A stretch of DNA of 64,000 nt from positions 434,001 to 498,000 of the forward strand of contig NZ_JAHLZY020000001.1 in NCBI RefSeq assembly GCF_018967865.2. The letters run 5' to 3'. A program made the translations under genes and the position numbers. This DNA is from Hymenobacter siberiensis (GTDB lineage: Bacteria; Bacteroidota; Bacteroidia; Cytophagales; Hymenobacteraceae). The notes beneath the pieces are model-generated. The model had not been told where the DNA came from. It ran no database searches and saw only the letters and a program-made list of their open reading frames with translations. Position 1 is the first letter of the stretch. Each line of letters begins with the position of its first letter. This document shows, in pieces, positions 16,397 through 25,889 of the stretch.

Positions 16397-16547
16397 GTGG
16401 ATTTCAATGGATGAAACAGATTTTCCGGGGTTCCGTCCGACATGACCTGATGGCTTCGCTTTACATTTGCGCCGAACCACAAAAAACCTGTTTCATCCGT
16501 TGAAATCCACTCAATCTGTGGTCAAATCCATTTAATCTGTGGTCAAA
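16384..16547. repeat. Diverged ACGGATT-type inverted repeat
   Basis: Left arm about 16384-16425 (GATTAAGTGGATTTCAATGG...) and right arm about 16486-16515 are complementary; a partial second copy of the right end (AATCTGTGGTCAAA) extends to 16547. It is a looser member of the family at 6669 and 12134. It covers the hemW stop and the start codon of the next gene. Confidence 0.65.
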
Positions 16548-16973
16548 CTACTGAGCGACAGCATTGCCGACGACGCCGACTTCTTCGTGGAGCAGATTCA
16601 CGTCGTGGCCATCGTCTTCGATAATACCGACGATGTGACCGTGTGGGCCACCACGTTTTTCGACAACGACACCCATTTCTTCCACCTCGCGCTGCCCTTC
16701 AAAGCCCTCGATACCCTTCTCAGCCTCGCTCACACCCGCGCCGAAGCCCTCCAGGAAGAAGTAGCCGACGCCCTGGCCACCGCCAACTGGCCCGCCCTGC
16801 TCGAATACAATTCCGACGACCAGCCGCCCGTGCCCCTGCCCAGCGTGGCCCTGAAGCTGTCCGTGACCTACCCCGCCACTGAGGATGGCGAGCTGGACGA
16901 CGACGACCCCGACGACCCACAGCCGCACAACATCTTCTACCTCGAAGGCGTGTTCGTGCGTCTCGATACCTAG
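16539..16973 (+). CDS. Hypothetical acidic protein
   Basis: 144 aa from a GTG at 16539; no ATG is available upstream or near it. The start codon lies in a repeat arm, so the native N-terminus is uncertain. The protein is acidic with a run of Asp in GELDDDDPDDPQPH near the C-terminus, has no signal or membrane segment, and looks like a mixed alpha/beta fold. No family recognised. It lies 8 nt before the hydrolase gene at 16982, suggesting coexpression. Confidence 0.6.
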   Translation: MVKLLSDSIADDADFFVEQIHVVAIVFDNTDDVTVWATTFFDNDTHFFHLALPFKALDTLLSLAHTRAEALQEEVADALATANWPALLEYNSDDQPPVPLPSVALKLSVTYPATEDGELDDDDPDDPQPHNIFYLEGVFVRLDT

Positions 16974-16981
16974 CGCCCGCC

Positions 16982-17644
16982 GTGGCCGCGCCCGTTTTTT
17001 ACCTCATTCCCGGTCTTGGGGCCGATGAGCGGGTGTTCCAGTTGCTGCGTCTGCAAGGCGAAGTACACGTCTTGCGCTGGCTGCCGCCGCAAGGCCCGGC
17101 CGAATTGCTCCCCGCCTACGCGGCCCGTTTGGCGGCTGCGGTGCCCGAGGGGCAGGCTTGCTGGCTGGTCGGCGTTTCGTTTGGCGGCGTGCTGGCCCTG
17201 GAAGTAGCTCAGCTGCGGCCCCTGGCGCGAGTGGTATTGGTTTCCAGCTTCACGGGGCCCGCGGAGCTGCCCTGGTTGGGGCGGCTGGCCCGTGCCACCG
17301 GACTGCACCACCTGGTGCCGCCGCAGCTCCTGCCCCGGCTGCCGCGCGTGGCCCAATGGTTTTTCGGGGTGAAAAATGGCCGCGACTACGAATTGCTGCG
17401 CCAGATTCTGCGCGATACCGACCGGCCTTTCACGCGGTGGGCCATTGTGCGGCTGTTGCAGTGGCCGGGGCGGCCCACCCCGCCGGCCATCCGCATCCAC
17501 GGCACCACCGACCGGCTACTGCCCAACGGAGCCGCGCACAGCCAGTACCAGCTGCCGGGCGGACACCTCATCATCATCAGCCGCGCTGCCGAAATCAGTC
17601 AGATTCTGAACGGGCTGGCGGCTGCTACCGAAACGTCATGCTGA
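16982..17644 (+). CDS. Alpha/beta hydrolase
   Basis: 220 aa from a GTG at 16982. The fold starts with FYLIPGLGADERVF (oxyanion loop), has the nucleophile elbow GVSFGG at about residues 64-69, an acid candidate in GTTDRLLP and the catalytic His in LPGGHLIII. The triad is complete, unlike the hydrolase at 8011. Substrate unknown. The final residues TSC and the TGA stop belong to a GTCATGCTGAGC motif of the GTCATGC repeat family. Confidence 0.82.
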   Translation: MAAPVFYLIPGLGADERVFQLLRLQGEVHVLRWLPPQGPAELLPAYAARLAAAVPEGQACWLVGVSFGGVLALEVAQLRPLARVVLVSSFTGPAELPWLGRLARATGLHHLVPPQLLPRLPRVAQWFFGVKNGRDYELLRQILRDTDRPFTRWAIVRLLQWPGRPTPPAIRIHGTTDRLLPNGAAHSQYQLPGGHLIIISRAAEISQILNGLAAATETSC

Positions 17645-17779
17645 GCAAGTAGAATCATATTAATCAATTGGTTGCAAGTGATTTATAGTAGTTTTAACAG
17701 GTGATTCTCGCTCTGTGTACCTCCGCGTTTTTCCTCTGCGAGAAATTTCCAATCGAATTCCCTTCAACCCGCCAGCCAA

Positions 17780-18553
17780 ATGTTCCCCACCTTTCCCTTT
17801 GCCGGCCGCTCCTATACCTACGACCCCGCCGCGCCCCTCGACATCTCTCTACCCTTAAAACCCTGCGAGGACCAGGTGAATTGCTTCTGGGCCGAGCCTG
17901 TGCAGTTCGATACCATTCGGGTGGGCAGCTTTGTGGGCAGCGTGGCGCTGGGCGGCAGCACCAACTACCAGCGCATCCACGTCACGCCGCACGGCAACGG
18001 CACGCACACCGAGTGCTACGGCCACATCTCGCCCGACCCCGCCATCACGCTCAACCAGTGCCTGCGCCGCTTCCTGTTCGTGGCCCGGCTCGTGAGCGTA
18101 GCCCCGGTGCCCCAGCCCAACGGCGACCTGGTCGTCATGCTTGCCGACGTGCAGGCCGCCCTCAGGGCCCAGCCCGACCGCACCATTGCCGAGGCACTCG
18201 TCCTCCGCACCCTGCCCAACGACGCGGCCAAGCGCCAGCGCCACTACTCCGGCACCAATCCCACATACACCGAGCCCGCTCTGGCCGAGTGGCTGGCCGA
18301 AAACAACGTCCGGCACTTCCTCCTCGACCTCCCCAGCGTAGACCGCGAAGAAGACGCCGGCCAGCTCCTGGCCCACCACGCCTTCTGGCAGTATCCCGCC
18401 CAGCCCCGCCGCGAAGCCACCATCACTGAGCTCATCTTCGTGCCCGATGAAGTCGAAGACGGCCTCTACCTGCTCAACATCCAAATCACCAGCCTGGAGC
18501 TGGACGCCAGCCCCAGCAAGCCGGTATTATACCCGCTCATACCTGTTCAGTAA
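17780..18553 (+). CDS. Cyclase family protein (kynurenine-formamidase fold)
   Basis: 257 aa. The family metal/catalytic motif HxGTHxD appears as HGNGTHTE (HVTPHGNGTHTECYGHIS), with His in the later conserved HPxx region less clear. Members hydrolyse amides or esters such as N-formylkynurenine, but the substrate here is unknown; the final Asp-to-Glu change is common in Bacteroidota members. The ATG at 17780 follows a stretch (17703-17745) that contains a single copy of the CTCTGCG/CCTCCGCG repeat unit. Confidence 0.8.
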   Translation: MFPTFPFAGRSYTYDPAAPLDISLPLKPCEDQVNCFWAEPVQFDTIRVGSFVGSVALGGSTNYQRIHVTPHGNGTHTECYGHISPDPAITLNQCLRRFLFVARLVSVAPVPQPNGDLVVMLADVQAALRAQPDRTIAEALVLRTLPNDAAKRQRHYSGTNPTYTEPALAEWLAENNVRHFLLDLPSVDREEDAGQLLAHHAFWQYPAQPRREATITELIFVPDEVEDGLYLLNIQITSLELDASPSKPVLYPLIPVQ

Positions 18554-18788
18554 GCTGCCACAGCGGCATCCGCAGCTGCCCATAGCCCAGAAGACATTCC
18601 TTCCGTTGCTGCCGGCCTGCTTTCAGATGGAATTCATGCGCTTCGGCATGCCGATTAATGCTGCTCAGCCAGCGGTAGTTGGACAATCACAGATTAAGCC
18701 CGATATTGCTTAACCGCTGAAAATTAAGGTTAAAGCCATTGCGGTTAAACTGCTTTCTGCACTTGTCAGGCGAATTCTCCGCATATCC

Positions 18789-19490
18789 ATGTTGGCAGCC
18801 CGTATTTTAAGGACGTTGGTATTGAGCGCCATCCTGCCCGCCGGTTTCACCGGTGCGGTTCATGCCCAAACGGCCCTCGCTCAGTCGGTGCCGGCGCTGC
18901 CGGCCGCGCTTACGCAGCCTAAGCTGGCCCTCAAAGCCGGGATGCGGCTCACGCATCTTTTCTGCCTGCCCGGTAGCAGCGGTACCTGGCAGATAGTGCT
19001 GCCCTCATCCTTTGGCATCGAATACCGGTTGAAGCCCCATCTCAGCCTCTACGCGCTGGCCGAAGCCGACATATCGGCCGGCCGTGCCCCACGGGGCCGC
19101 CGTGGGGCCACCGCCCTGCCCACGCCTACCACCGATGTGAGCGTGGGTACCCGCTACTACTTCAACGAAGCCAGCAGCGCCACTCCCTGGGGCAACTACC
19201 TGGCCCTGGAAGGCAGCGCCGAGCTTTCCCAGCTGGCCGTGCGCGGGCGGGGCCGCAAAGCCCGGCCTACTGCCCGCTTCACGCCCGGCGTGTTCGTGCT
19301 TTGCGGTACGCAGCACCGGGGGCCAGGCCGCCGCCTGCTCTACGATTTGAACGCCGGTCTGGGCATTCAGGCTCCGCCGGCTTACACCGCCGATGCCACC
19401 GTGCGCCCGCCGTGGGACGTGGCCGCCCAGCTCAACCTGCGCGTGTACCTCGTGAACCAGCCGCACAGTCCCCGCCAAGGCCGGCGGTAG
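18789..19490 (+). CDS. Predicted outer-membrane beta-barrel protein
   Basis: 233 aa. Signal peptide of about 26 residues ending VHAQ. The rest alternates hydrophobic and polar residues in strands typical of small porin-like barrels (MRLTHLFCLPGS, EYRLKPHLSLYALAEAD, DVSVGTRYYFNE, NYLALEGSAELS) with no globular domain recognised. The C-terminus is a basic tail RQGRR rather than an aromatic residue. Followed by a terminator shared with the convergent rpmA. Confidence 0.6.
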   Translation: MLAARILRTLVLSAILPAGFTGAVHAQTALAQSVPALPAALTQPKLALKAGMRLTHLFCLPGSSGTWQIVLPSSFGIEYRLKPHLSLYALAEADISAGRAPRGRRGATALPTPTTDVSVGTRYYFNEASSATPWGNYLALEGSAELSQLAVRGRGRKARPTARFTPGVFVLCGTQHRGPGRRLLYDLNAGLGIQAPPAYTADATVRPPWDVAAQLNLRVYLVNQPHSPRQGRR

Positions 19491-19528
19491 GCTTCGGTGC
19501 TGCCACTCTTACAACTACTCCAACGCAG

Positions 19529-19560
19529 AAAAGGCTGCCCCGAAAGAGGCAGCCTTTTCT
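19529..19560. terminator. Bidirectional terminator between the barrel gene and rpmA
   Basis: Hairpin AAAAGGCTGCC / GGCAGCCTTTT with a short loop; A-run and T-run on both sides serve the two convergent genes. Confidence 0.85.
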
Positions 19561-19579
19561 AGTAAGAAGGGACAGGCAA

Positions 19580-19855
19580 TTAAGCCGGAACCGATACTAC
19601 TTCGCGGGGAATAACCGTTACGAACGAACGGTCTTTACGGCCCTTGCGGAACTGCACTTCACCGTCAACGAGGGCGAACAGCGTGTGGTCCTTGCCCATG
19701 CCAACGTTGGCACCGGGGTGGTGGGCCGTGCCGCGCTGACGCACGATGATGTTGCCAGCTACGAGAGCCTGACCACCGAAAATTTTCACGCCGAGACGTT
19801 TGGAATGCGATTCGCGGCCGTTGTTGGACGAGCCGACACCTTTCTTGTGAGCCAT
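19580..19855 (-). CDS. rpmA: 50S ribosomal protein L27
   Basis: 91 aa, starting [16 protein letters not shown], the standard N-terminus of bacterial L27 without the cleavable extension found in Firmicutes; the tail reaches towards the peptidyl-transferase centre. Blocks [22 protein letters not shown] and [16 protein letters not shown] are all present. Second gene of the rplU-rpmA operon, 102 nt after rplU; the spacer is taken up by a GTTAAAAGTTA-type repeat. Confidence 0.98.
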   Translation of the reverse strand: MAHKKGVGSSNNGRESHSKRLGVKIFGGQALVAGNIIVRQRGTAHHPGANVGMGKDHTLFALVDGEVQFRKGRKDRSFVTVIPREVVSVPA

Positions 19856-19860
19856 CTTGA

Positions 19861-19952
19861 GTTATAAGTTAAAAGTTAGGAGTTAAGAGTTGGCTGTTAG
19901 GATGCGAATTAGCTTGCTGCCAACTCTTAACTCCTAACTTTTAACTCATAAC
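19861..19952. repeat. GTTAAAAGTTA-type inverted repeat in the rplU-rpmA spacer
   Basis: Arms 19861-19893 and 19920-19952 are near-perfect complements (AGTTAGGAGTTAAGAGTTGG type). Same family at 35228-35293 and 49263-49363. It lies within a ribosomal-protein operon, so it must be read through. Confidence 0.8.
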
Positions 19953-19957
19953 TGACC

Positions 19958-20263
19958 TTAGCCGATGCTGTTAATCATTACTTTCGTGAACGACTGGCGG
20001 TGGCCGTTCATCTTCTGGTAGCCTTTGCGGCGCTTCTTCTTGAAGACCAGAACTTTGTCGCCTTTTACATGGGCGAGGATAGTGCCGGTTACGGCTACGC
20101 TTAGCTCGGGAGCACCAACGGTAATGGTGCCGTTGTCATCGGTCAGCAGGGCGTTGCCCAGCGTTACGACGTCGCCAACGTTGCCGGCCAGTTTGTGAGC
20201 GTAAACGAATTTGTTGGCCTCAACCTTGGTCTGCTGGCCAGCTATGTTAACAATTGCGTACAT
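19958..20263 (-). CDS. rplU: 50S ribosomal protein L21
   Basis: 101 aa from the ATG at 20263 (MYAIVNIAGQQTKVE). The L21 signature near the C-terminus is present as KKRRKGYQKMNGHRQ. First gene of the rplU-rpmA pair, with a very good promoter 33 nt upstream. An upstream in-frame extension is not used because L21 begins at MYAIV. Confidence 0.98.
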   Translation of the reverse strand: MYAIVNIAGQQTKVEANKFVYAHKLAGNVGDVVTLGNALLTDDNGTITVGAPELSVAVTGTILAHVKGDKVLVFKKKRRKGYQKMNGHRQSFTKVMINSIG

Positions 20264-20295
20264 CAGCTTTCGCGGGTTTTTCTGAAATGGGAAGG

Positions 20296-20327
20296 CAAAA
20301 GTACGACTTTGATTCGGGAAATGCAAA
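20296..20327 (-). promoter_or_regulatory. Promoter of rplU-rpmA
   Basis: Minus strand TTTG (20327-20324), 20-nt spacer, TACTTTTG (20303-20296): a full match to the Bacteroidota housekeeping promoter. The leader would be about 25-30 nt. Confidence 0.7.
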
Positions 20328-20467
20328 CCCTAAGTTCTTAATCATCATTGGCTGGCTGGGGTCAGCCGTCCCAAAAGGGCCTCCGCGTGAACGGAGCGCA
20401 GATTAAGCTAAGATTAAAAAATGAGGTAAATCGGCCCGTAAATTGGCTGGTTTGGGGACAAGTAGGT

Positions 20468-20492
20468 TTATCCACAGTGATAATGTGGATAA
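20468..20492. promoter_or_regulatory. Two inverted DnaA boxes upstream of nrdB
   Basis: TTATCCACA at 20468-20476 and its exact reverse complement TGTGGATAA at 20484-20492, 7 nt apart, both perfect matches to the consensus TTATNCACA. They lie about 160 nt upstream of the candidate nrdB -7 element. DnaA control of ribonucleotide reductase genes is known in E. coli (nrdAB); here the role is inferred from the sequence. Confidence 0.65.
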
Positions 20493-20634
20493 GTGGCAGC
20501 GAAATGACTGATTTTGAAGAACATTTCCCTGCTCAGCTCAGCTAAGAAACCCGGCAAAAACCATTGCAAATGACCTGAAAAAAATGTGGGCTTAGCTAAA
20601 AAAGAGTGAATAAAAAAGCTAATCGGGTGGGCAA

Positions 20635-20661
20635 TTGGCCTGGCTTGCGGGCTTATATTTG
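20635..20661 (+). promoter_or_regulatory. Candidate nrdB promoter
   Basis: TATATTTG at 20654-20661 matches TAnnTTTG; TTG at 20635-20637 is a possible -33 with a short 16-nt spacer. Leader about 105 nt. Confidence 0.4.
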
Positions 20662-20772
20662 GTGTTGGAAGGCTGGCTGCATTTCTGGTGTTTGAGTCAA
20701 ACATCTGCCCGAACAAGCGGGTTAGCCTGCCGACTTCCACGCCGAAAACCGCTAACAATACCCTGAAATATT

Positions 20773-21732
20773 ATGGAGCCGCTCCTCGCCGAAAACCCCA
20801 ACCGATTCGTGCTTTTCCCCATCCAGAACGATGAGGTGTGGCAGTTTTACAAGAAGTCGCAGGCCTCGTTCTGGACGGCCGAAGAAATCGACCTGAGCCA
20901 GGACCAGAAAGACTGGAACAACCTGAACGACAACGAGCGCCACTTCATTAAGCACGTGCTGGCCTTCTTCGCGGCCTCCGATGGCATCGTGAACGAAAAC
21001 CTGGCCGTGAATTTCATGCAGGAGGTGCAGATGCCCGAGGCGCGCTGCTTCTACGGCTTCCAGATTATGATGGAAAACATTCACAGCGAGACGTATTCGC
21101 TGCTGATTGATACCTACATCAAAGACCCCAAGGAGAAAGACTACCTCTTCAACGCCCTCGAAACGGTGCCCGCCGTGCAGAAAAAAGGCGAGTGGGCCCT
21201 GAAATGGATTAACTCCGAGAACTTTGCCGAGCGCCTCATCGCCTTCGCGGCCGTGGAAGGCATTTTCTTCTCAGGCTCGTTCTGCTCTATTTTCTGGCTG
21301 AAAAAGCGTGGCCTGATGCCCGGCCTCACGTTCTCGAACGAGCTGATTTCGCGCGATGAGGGCCTGCATTGCGACTTCGCCTGCCTGCTCTACAGTTACC
21401 TGCAGAACAAGCTGAGCGAGGAGCGGGTGCAAGCCATCATCGCCGACGCCGTGCGCATCGAGCAAGAGTTTGTGACCGATGCCCTGCCCGTGAGCCTCAT
21501 CGGGATGAACGCCAAGACCATGGCCCAATACATCGAGTTTGTGGCCGACCGCCTGCTGGTGTCGTTGGGCTGCGCCAAAATCTACAATGTCACTAACCCC
21601 TTCGACTTCATGGAAATGATTTCGGTGCAGGGCAAGACGAACTTCTTCGAGAAGCGCGTGGCCGAGTACCAGAAAGCCGGCGTGATGAGCGAGCGCAACG
21701 ACAACGTATTCTCGCTCGACGAGGATTTCTAA
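20773..21732 (+). CDS. nrdB: Class Ia ribonucleotide reductase beta subunit
   Basis: 319 aa. The radical-bearing small subunit that works with NrdA to make deoxyribonucleotides. The di-iron ligands are visible: Asp/Glu in the LSQDQKDW helix region, Glu and His in MENIHSETY, Glu in [11 protein letters not shown] and Glu-x-x-His in RDEGLHCDF. The radical tyrosine is in CFYGFQ just before MMENIHSE. The C-terminal NVFSLDEDF is the tail that docks into NrdA. Upstream are inverted DnaA boxes; nrdA follows 870 bp later on the same strand, with a small lipoprotein gene between. Confidence 0.96.
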   Translation: MEPLLAENPNRFVLFPIQNDEVWQFYKKSQASFWTAEEIDLSQDQKDWNNLNDNERHFIKHVLAFFAASDGIVNENLAVNFMQEVQMPEARCFYGFQIMMENIHSETYSLLIDTYIKDPKEKDYLFNALETVPAVQKKGEWALKWINSENFAERLIAFAAVEGIFFSGSFCSIFWLKKRGLMPGLTFSNELISRDEGLHCDFACLLYSYLQNKLSEERVQAIIADAVRIEQEFVTDALPVSLIGMNAKTMAQYIEFVADRLLVSLGCAKIYNVTNPFDFMEMISVQGKTNFFEKRVAEYQKAGVMSERNDNVFSLDEDF

Positions 21733-21807
21733 GCCCCGATGCAACGGCTGGGGAGTGGTGGCGGTCAGGTAGCAAATGCTGCTAGCGAAACCTACACTGC
21801 TCTTGCC

Positions 21808-22116
21808 ATGCTAACCCGCCGGTTCTTTGTTTCGCTTTTGCTGTTGGTCGGCTTGGCCGCCTGCAACAAATCAGCCTCCTCGCCTTGCGGCGAGGGCTAC
21901 CAGAATGCCACCGTGATACGGGGGCGCAACGGTTGCGACCAGAATGGCTTTTTGCTTCAGTTGGCCGGAAATGCTACGCTGCCACCTGACTCGCTACCGG
22001 CAGGGTTCCAACAGGCTGGGCTAAGTGTCTGCCTCAAGTACACGACCTACGAGGACCTGCGCATGTGCGCCTGTTGTGGCGGTACGCGGTTGAGAATACG
22101 GCAGATACAACGCTAA
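21808..22116 (+). CDS. Small Cys-rich lipoprotein, unknown function
   Basis: 102 aa from the ATG at 21808, chosen because it opens a lipoprotein signal (LTRRFFVSLLLLVGLAAC) with lipobox LAAC. The mature part has seven more Cys, in CGEGY, GCDQNG, VCLKY and CACCGG, suggesting disulfides or metal binding. No family recognised. It lies between nrdB and nrdA on the same strand, followed by a very strong hairpin, so a functional link to the reductase is not implied. Confidence 0.6.
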   Translation: MLTRRFFVSLLLLVGLAACNKSASSPCGEGYQNATVIRGRNGCDQNGFLLQLAGNATLPPDSLPAGFQQAGLSVCLKYTTYEDLRMCACCGGTRLRIRQIQR

Positions 22117-22134
22117 TAATTGACCAGTTGGTAA

Positions 22135-22191
22135 TTACCGCAACGCGGTTGCCCGAAATCAGAAAGATTTCGGGCAACCGCGTTGCGGTAA
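22135..22191. repeat. Perfect 26-bp hairpin between nrdB and nrdA
   Basis: TTACCGCAACGCGG... (22135-22160) pairs perfectly with 22166-22191 around the 5-nt loop AGAAA. It could terminate the nrdB transcript, but no T-run follows, so it may equally be a palindromic repeat or a processing site. Confidence 0.8.
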
Positions 22192-22603
22192 ATGGTGGGT
22201 TGGGATGAGTAACGGCCTGTTCCTCTCTGCTGCGGGCGGTCATGCAGCATAAGCTTGCCAAGTCAGTCGACTTGAGCGCGATACTGACGTGTCAGCCAAG
22301 GCTAGTCGGTGCTGCCAACCGGCAAATCAGCCAAATAGAATACTTGCTATTATCCTTTTTGACGCTCGATTACTTGAAAAAGCGGCCGGGCGGGCCCGTT
22401 TGGCGGTATGTGGAAAACTTCCCCATTTTTTCCTTGTCCTTCGGAAACACAAGCGGTAATTTCCGGGGTTGAATACCGGCGGGCCGCCACAGCTCGCTGC
22501 CTCCCGCTCTGCCCTTTCACTACTGAATGAACGACTTGCCGCCGGACTGGTTCCGCGCCGGCTACTTTCTATACGCAAAAACCCACACCAAAACACTACT
22601 GGT
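22192..22603. other. Intergenic upstream of nrdA
   Basis: About 410 bp. An open frame continues upstream of the nrdA ATG to 22469 but its residues (Pro/Ala/Ser/Arg) do not resemble the ATP-cone and it is not taken as coding. No clear -33/-7 pair or regulatory palindrome is seen. Confidence 0.45.
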
Positions 22604-24985
22604 ATGCTAGTAATTAAACGCGACGGTCGTCGCGAATCCGTGAAGTTTGATAAAGTCACGGCCCGGATTGAGAAACTGTGCTACGGTTTGAACATGGATT
22701 TCGTGTCGCCGATTGTCGTGGCCATGAAGGTAATTGACGGCATCTACGACGGTGTGACCACCGTGGAGCTCGACAACCTGGCCGCCGAGACAGCCGCCTC
22801 GCTCACCACCAAGCACCCGGACTACGCTATTCTGGCGGCCCGCATCGCGGTGAGCAACCTGCACAAGGTGACGAGTAAGTCCTTCTCTTCGACCATGAAG
22901 CGGCTGTACACTTATGAAGACCCTAAGAACGGCGACAATGCTTCGCTGCTGGCCACCGACGTGTGGGAGATAATTCATAAGAATGCCCATACCCTGGACT
23001 CGGCCATTATTTACGACCGCGACTACAACTACGACTTCTTCGGCTTTAAGACGCTGGAGCGCTCCTACCTGCTGCGCCTGGAGGGTAAGGTGGTGGAGCG
23101 GCCCCAGCACATGCTGATGCGCGTGTCGGTGGGCATCCACAAGGATGACATTGAGTCGGTACTGAAGACCTACAATCTGCTGAGCGAGCGGTGGTTCACC
23201 CACGCTACGCCCACGCTGTTCAACGCGGGTACGCCGAAGCCGCAGATGTCGAGCTGCTTCCTGCTCACGATGAAGGACGACTCCATCGACGGCATTTATG
23301 ACACCTTGAAGAACTGCGCGCTGATTTCGCAGTCGGCGGGCGGCATTGGCTTGTCGGTGAGCAACGTGCGGGCCACGGGCTCCTACATCAAGGGGACCAA
23401 TGGGCAGTCGAACGGGCTGGTGCCGATGTTGAAGGTATTCAACGACACGGCCCGCTACGTGGACCAGGGCGGCGGGAAGCGCAAGGGCGCGTTCGCCATT
23501 TACCTGGAGCCCTGGCACGCCGATATTTTCGAATTCCTGGACCTGAAGAAGAACCACGGTAAGGAGGAAATGCGCGCCCGCGACCTGTTTTACGCCATGT
23601 GGACGCCTGACCTGTTCATGAAGCGCGTGGAGGAAAACGGCGACTGGACGCTGATGTGCCCCCACGAGTGCCCCGGCATGGACACCACCTGGGGCCCCGA
23701 GTTCGAGAAGCTGTACCTGAAGTACGAGCGCGAAGGCCGGGGTCGCAAGACCATCAAGGCGCAGGAGCTGTGGTTCGCCATTCTGGAAAGCCAGACCGAG
23801 ACGGGCACGCCCTACATGCTGTTTAAGGACGCGGCCAACGGCAAATCGAACCAGCAGAACCTGGGCACGATTAAGAGCTCGAACCTGTGCACCGAGATTA
23901 TTGAGTACACCGACAAGGACGAAATCGCGGTGTGCAATCTGGCCTCGCTGGCGCTGCCCCGCTACCTCGTGACCGATGCGCAGGGCAACATCACCTTCGA
24001 CCACGACAAGCTGTACGAGGTGACCTACCAGGCCACGCTGAACCTGAACAAGGTGATTGACGTGAACTACTATCCGGTGCCCGAAACCGCGAAGTCGAAC
24101 TTCCGCCACCGGCCCATCGGGCTGGGCGTGCAGGGCCTGGCCGATACGTTCATTGCCCTACGCATGCCTTTCGAGAGCGACGAAGCCTCGGGCCTGAACA
24201 AGGATATCTTCGAAACCATCTACTTCGCGGCCATGACGGCCTCGAAGGACCTCGCCATCAAGGACGGCTACTACGAAACCTTCCCCGGCTCGCCCCTGAG
24301 CCAGGGCAAGTTCCAGTTCGACCTCTGGAACGTGGTGCCCGACTCGGGCCGCTGGGACTGGGAAAGCCTGCGCGCCGAAGTGGTGAAGCACGGAGCCCGC
24401 AACTCGCTGCTGGTGGCGCCCATGCCCACGGCCAGCACCGCCCAGATTCTGGGCAACAACGAGTCGTTTGAGCCCTACACGAGCAACATTTACGTGCGCC
24501 GCGTGCTCAGCGGCGAGTTTATGGTGGTGAACAAGCACCTGCTGAAAGACCTGGTGGCCCTGGGCCTCTGGAACGACGGCATGAAGCAGGAAATCATCGC
24601 GGCCAACGGCTCGGTGCAGGGCATTGCCCGCATCCCGCAGCACATCAAAGACCTGTACAAGACGGTGTGGGAGATTTCGCAGCGCCGCATCATCGACCAG
24701 GCCGCCGACCGTGGGGCCTACATCTGCCAGAGCCAAAGCCTGAACCTGCACGTGCAAAACGTGAACTTCGGCAAGCTCACCAGCATGCACTTCCACAGCT
24801 GGAAGCGCGGCCTGAAAACCGGCATGTACTACCTGCGCACCAAAGCCGCCGCCGACGCCATCAAGTTCACGGTGGAAAAGCAAGCCGCCGAAACCCTGGA
24901 GCCTCTGGCCCTGATTGAGCAGAACCAAAGCGACATGAGCTGCTCACTGGATAACCCGGAGGACTGCGAGGCTTGCGGGTCGTAA
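22604..24985 (+). CDS. nrdA: Class Ia ribonucleotide reductase alpha subunit
   Basis: 793 aa from the ATG at 22604 ([18 protein letters not shown]), which begins the N-terminal ATP-cone (residues about 1-90), the allosteric overall-activity site. The large barrel contains SSCFLLTM (first redox Cys), [24 protein letters not shown] (catalytic Asn/Cys/Glu loop) and [13 protein letters not shown] (second redox Cys). [23 protein letters not shown] and the C-terminal CEAC pair that passes electrons from thioredoxin complete the enzyme. A short ribonucleotide-reductase operon with nrdB is typical; here the two are separated by 870 bp. Terminator right after. Confidence 0.96.
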   Translation: MLVIKRDGRRESVKFDKVTARIEKLCYGLNMDFVSPIVVAMKVIDGIYDGVTTVELDNLAAETAASLTTKHPDYAILAARIAVSNLHKVTSKSFSSTMKRLYTYEDPKNGDNASLLATDVWEIIHKNAHTLDSAIIYDRDYNYDFFGFKTLERSYLLRLEGKVVERPQHMLMRVSVGIHKDDIESVLKTYNLLSERWFTHATPTLFNAGTPKPQMSSCFLLTMKDDSIDGIYDTLKNCALISQSAGGIGLSVSNVRATGSYIKGTNGQSNGLVPMLKVFNDTARYVDQGGGKRKGAFAIYLEPWHADIFEFLDLKKNHGKEEMRARDLFYAMWTPDLFMKRVEENGDWTLMCPHECPGMDTTWGPEFEKLYLKYEREGRGRKTIKAQELWFAILESQTETGTPYMLFKDAANGKSNQQNLGTIKSSNLCTEIIEYTDKDEIAVCNLASLALPRYLVTDAQGNITFDHDKLYEVTYQATLNLNKVIDVNYYPVPETAKSNFRHRPIGLGVQGLADTFIALRMPFESDEASGLNKDIFETIYFAAMTASKDLAIKDGYYETFPGSPLSQGKFQFDLWNVVPDSGRWDWESLRAEVVKHGARNSLLVAPMPTASTAQILGNNESFEPYTSNIYVRRVLSGEFMVVNKHLLKDLVALGLWNDGMKQEIIAANGSVQGIARIPQHIKDLYKTVWEISQRRIIDQAADRGAYICQSQSLNLHVQNVNFGKLTSMHFHSWKRGLKTGMYYLRTKAAADAIKFTVEKQAAETLEPLALIEQNQSDMSCSLDNPEDCEACGS

Positions 24986-25011
24986 GCTGATTCGGTATAT
25001 TCTTTAATTCG

Positions 25012-25041
25012 AAAAAGGAGGACGTTAAGGCCTCCTTTTTT
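25012..25041 (+). terminator. Terminator after nrdA
   Basis: Hairpin AAGGAGG..CCTCCTT followed by six T, 27 nt past the nrdA stop. Confidence 0.8.
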
Positions 25042-25055
25042 GCTTTTTCTACCTA

Positions 25056-25889
25056 ATGGAATATCGAATTTACTGCGACGAATCAGTCAAGGATGGCAAG
25101 TTCTTTTCGAACTTTTACGGAGGAGTTTTAGTACGCTCACGCGACCTGCGACGTGTGGAGAAAGCGATAAATGCAGTCTGCGGGGAGCATCATTTCAACA
25201 ACGAAATCAAATGGCAGAAGGTCACCGCAAACTATCTAAACAAGTACATTGCGCTGATGGATACCTTTTTCGACCTGATGGACGCCGGCTTTTTGAAGGT
25301 GCGAATCATGTTCACCCAAAATGCAAACCGCCCGCTCAACTTGTCGGATGAGCAGTTACAGAATGAATATTTCATCCTGTATTACCATTTCTTCCAGCAT
25401 GCCTTTGGCTTGCCTTATAGCAATGATTCTGGCCGTCCGGTATATGTGAGGGCGTATTTTGACTATTTGCCCGACACCTTGCCCAAGCGGCAGGCGTTCA
25501 AGGAATACATCAAAGGATTGCAAACGAAGCCGGAGTTTAGGCTAGCACATATCAAGTTCAGGAAAGACGACATCACTGAAATTGATTCCAAAGCTCACCG
25601 CTTGCTTCAGTTATTGGATGTAGTGCTTGGCAGTATGGCTTTTCGCCTTAACGATAAGCATCTCGAAAAGCCAGATGGTGCCCGGTACCGTGGGAAAAGG
25701 ACTATCGCAAAGGAGAAGCTATACAAGCACATCAACGCGCGAATCCAGCGACTGCTTCCCGCTTTCAATATTGGCTGTTCTACCGGCTTGCGTGGCGGCG
25801 GTTTGGAGAACCGCTGGCTCCACGCTTATAGACATTGGCTTTTTGTGCCCAATGCTAAGGAGGTAGATACCACGAAGTATAAGAAATAG
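25056..25889 (+). CDS. DUF3800 domain protein
   Basis: 277 aa. The start YRIYCDESVKDGKFFSNFYGG matches the DUF3800 family, whose conserved DES motif and later acidic residues (FDYLPD, LLDVVLG) suggest a nuclease-like fold. Family members are common in mobile and anti-phage contexts; the function is not known. GC content is visibly lower than in the neighbours, codon use is looser, and the gene is a singleton, all suggesting transfer. It is followed by an AGCTC/GAGCT hairpin near 25890-25960. Confidence 0.8.
   Translation: MEYRIYCDESVKDGKFFSNFYGGVLVRSRDLRRVEKAINAVCGEHHFNNEIKWQKVTANYLNKYIALMDTFFDLMDAGFLKVRIMFTQNANRPLNLSDEQLQNEYFILYYHFFQHAFGLPYSNDSGRPVYVRAYFDYLPDTLPKRQAFKEYIKGLQTKPEFRLAHIKFRKDDITEIDSKAHRLLQLLDVVLGSMAFRLNDKHLEKPDGARYRGKRTIAKEKLYKHINARIQRLLPAFNIGCSTGLRGGGLENRWLHAYRHWLFVPNAKEVDTTKYKK

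Larger units (their letters stand above)
20264..20772. other. 509-bp divergent intergenic region between rplU and nrdB
   Basis: Holds the rplU promoter on the left, a pair of inverted DnaA boxes (20468-20492) in the middle and a candidate nrdB promoter on the right. No gene is supported inside it. Confidence 0.6.

Noticed and set aside
20468..20492. Replication origin
   Set aside because: Only two DnaA boxes, no AT-rich unwinding region beside them and no dnaA/dnaN-type neighbours; regulation of nrdB is more likely.
22469..22603. N-terminal extension of NrdA
   Set aside because: Residues before MLVIKRDG do not match any RNR and precede the ATP-cone; the ATG at 22604 is standard.
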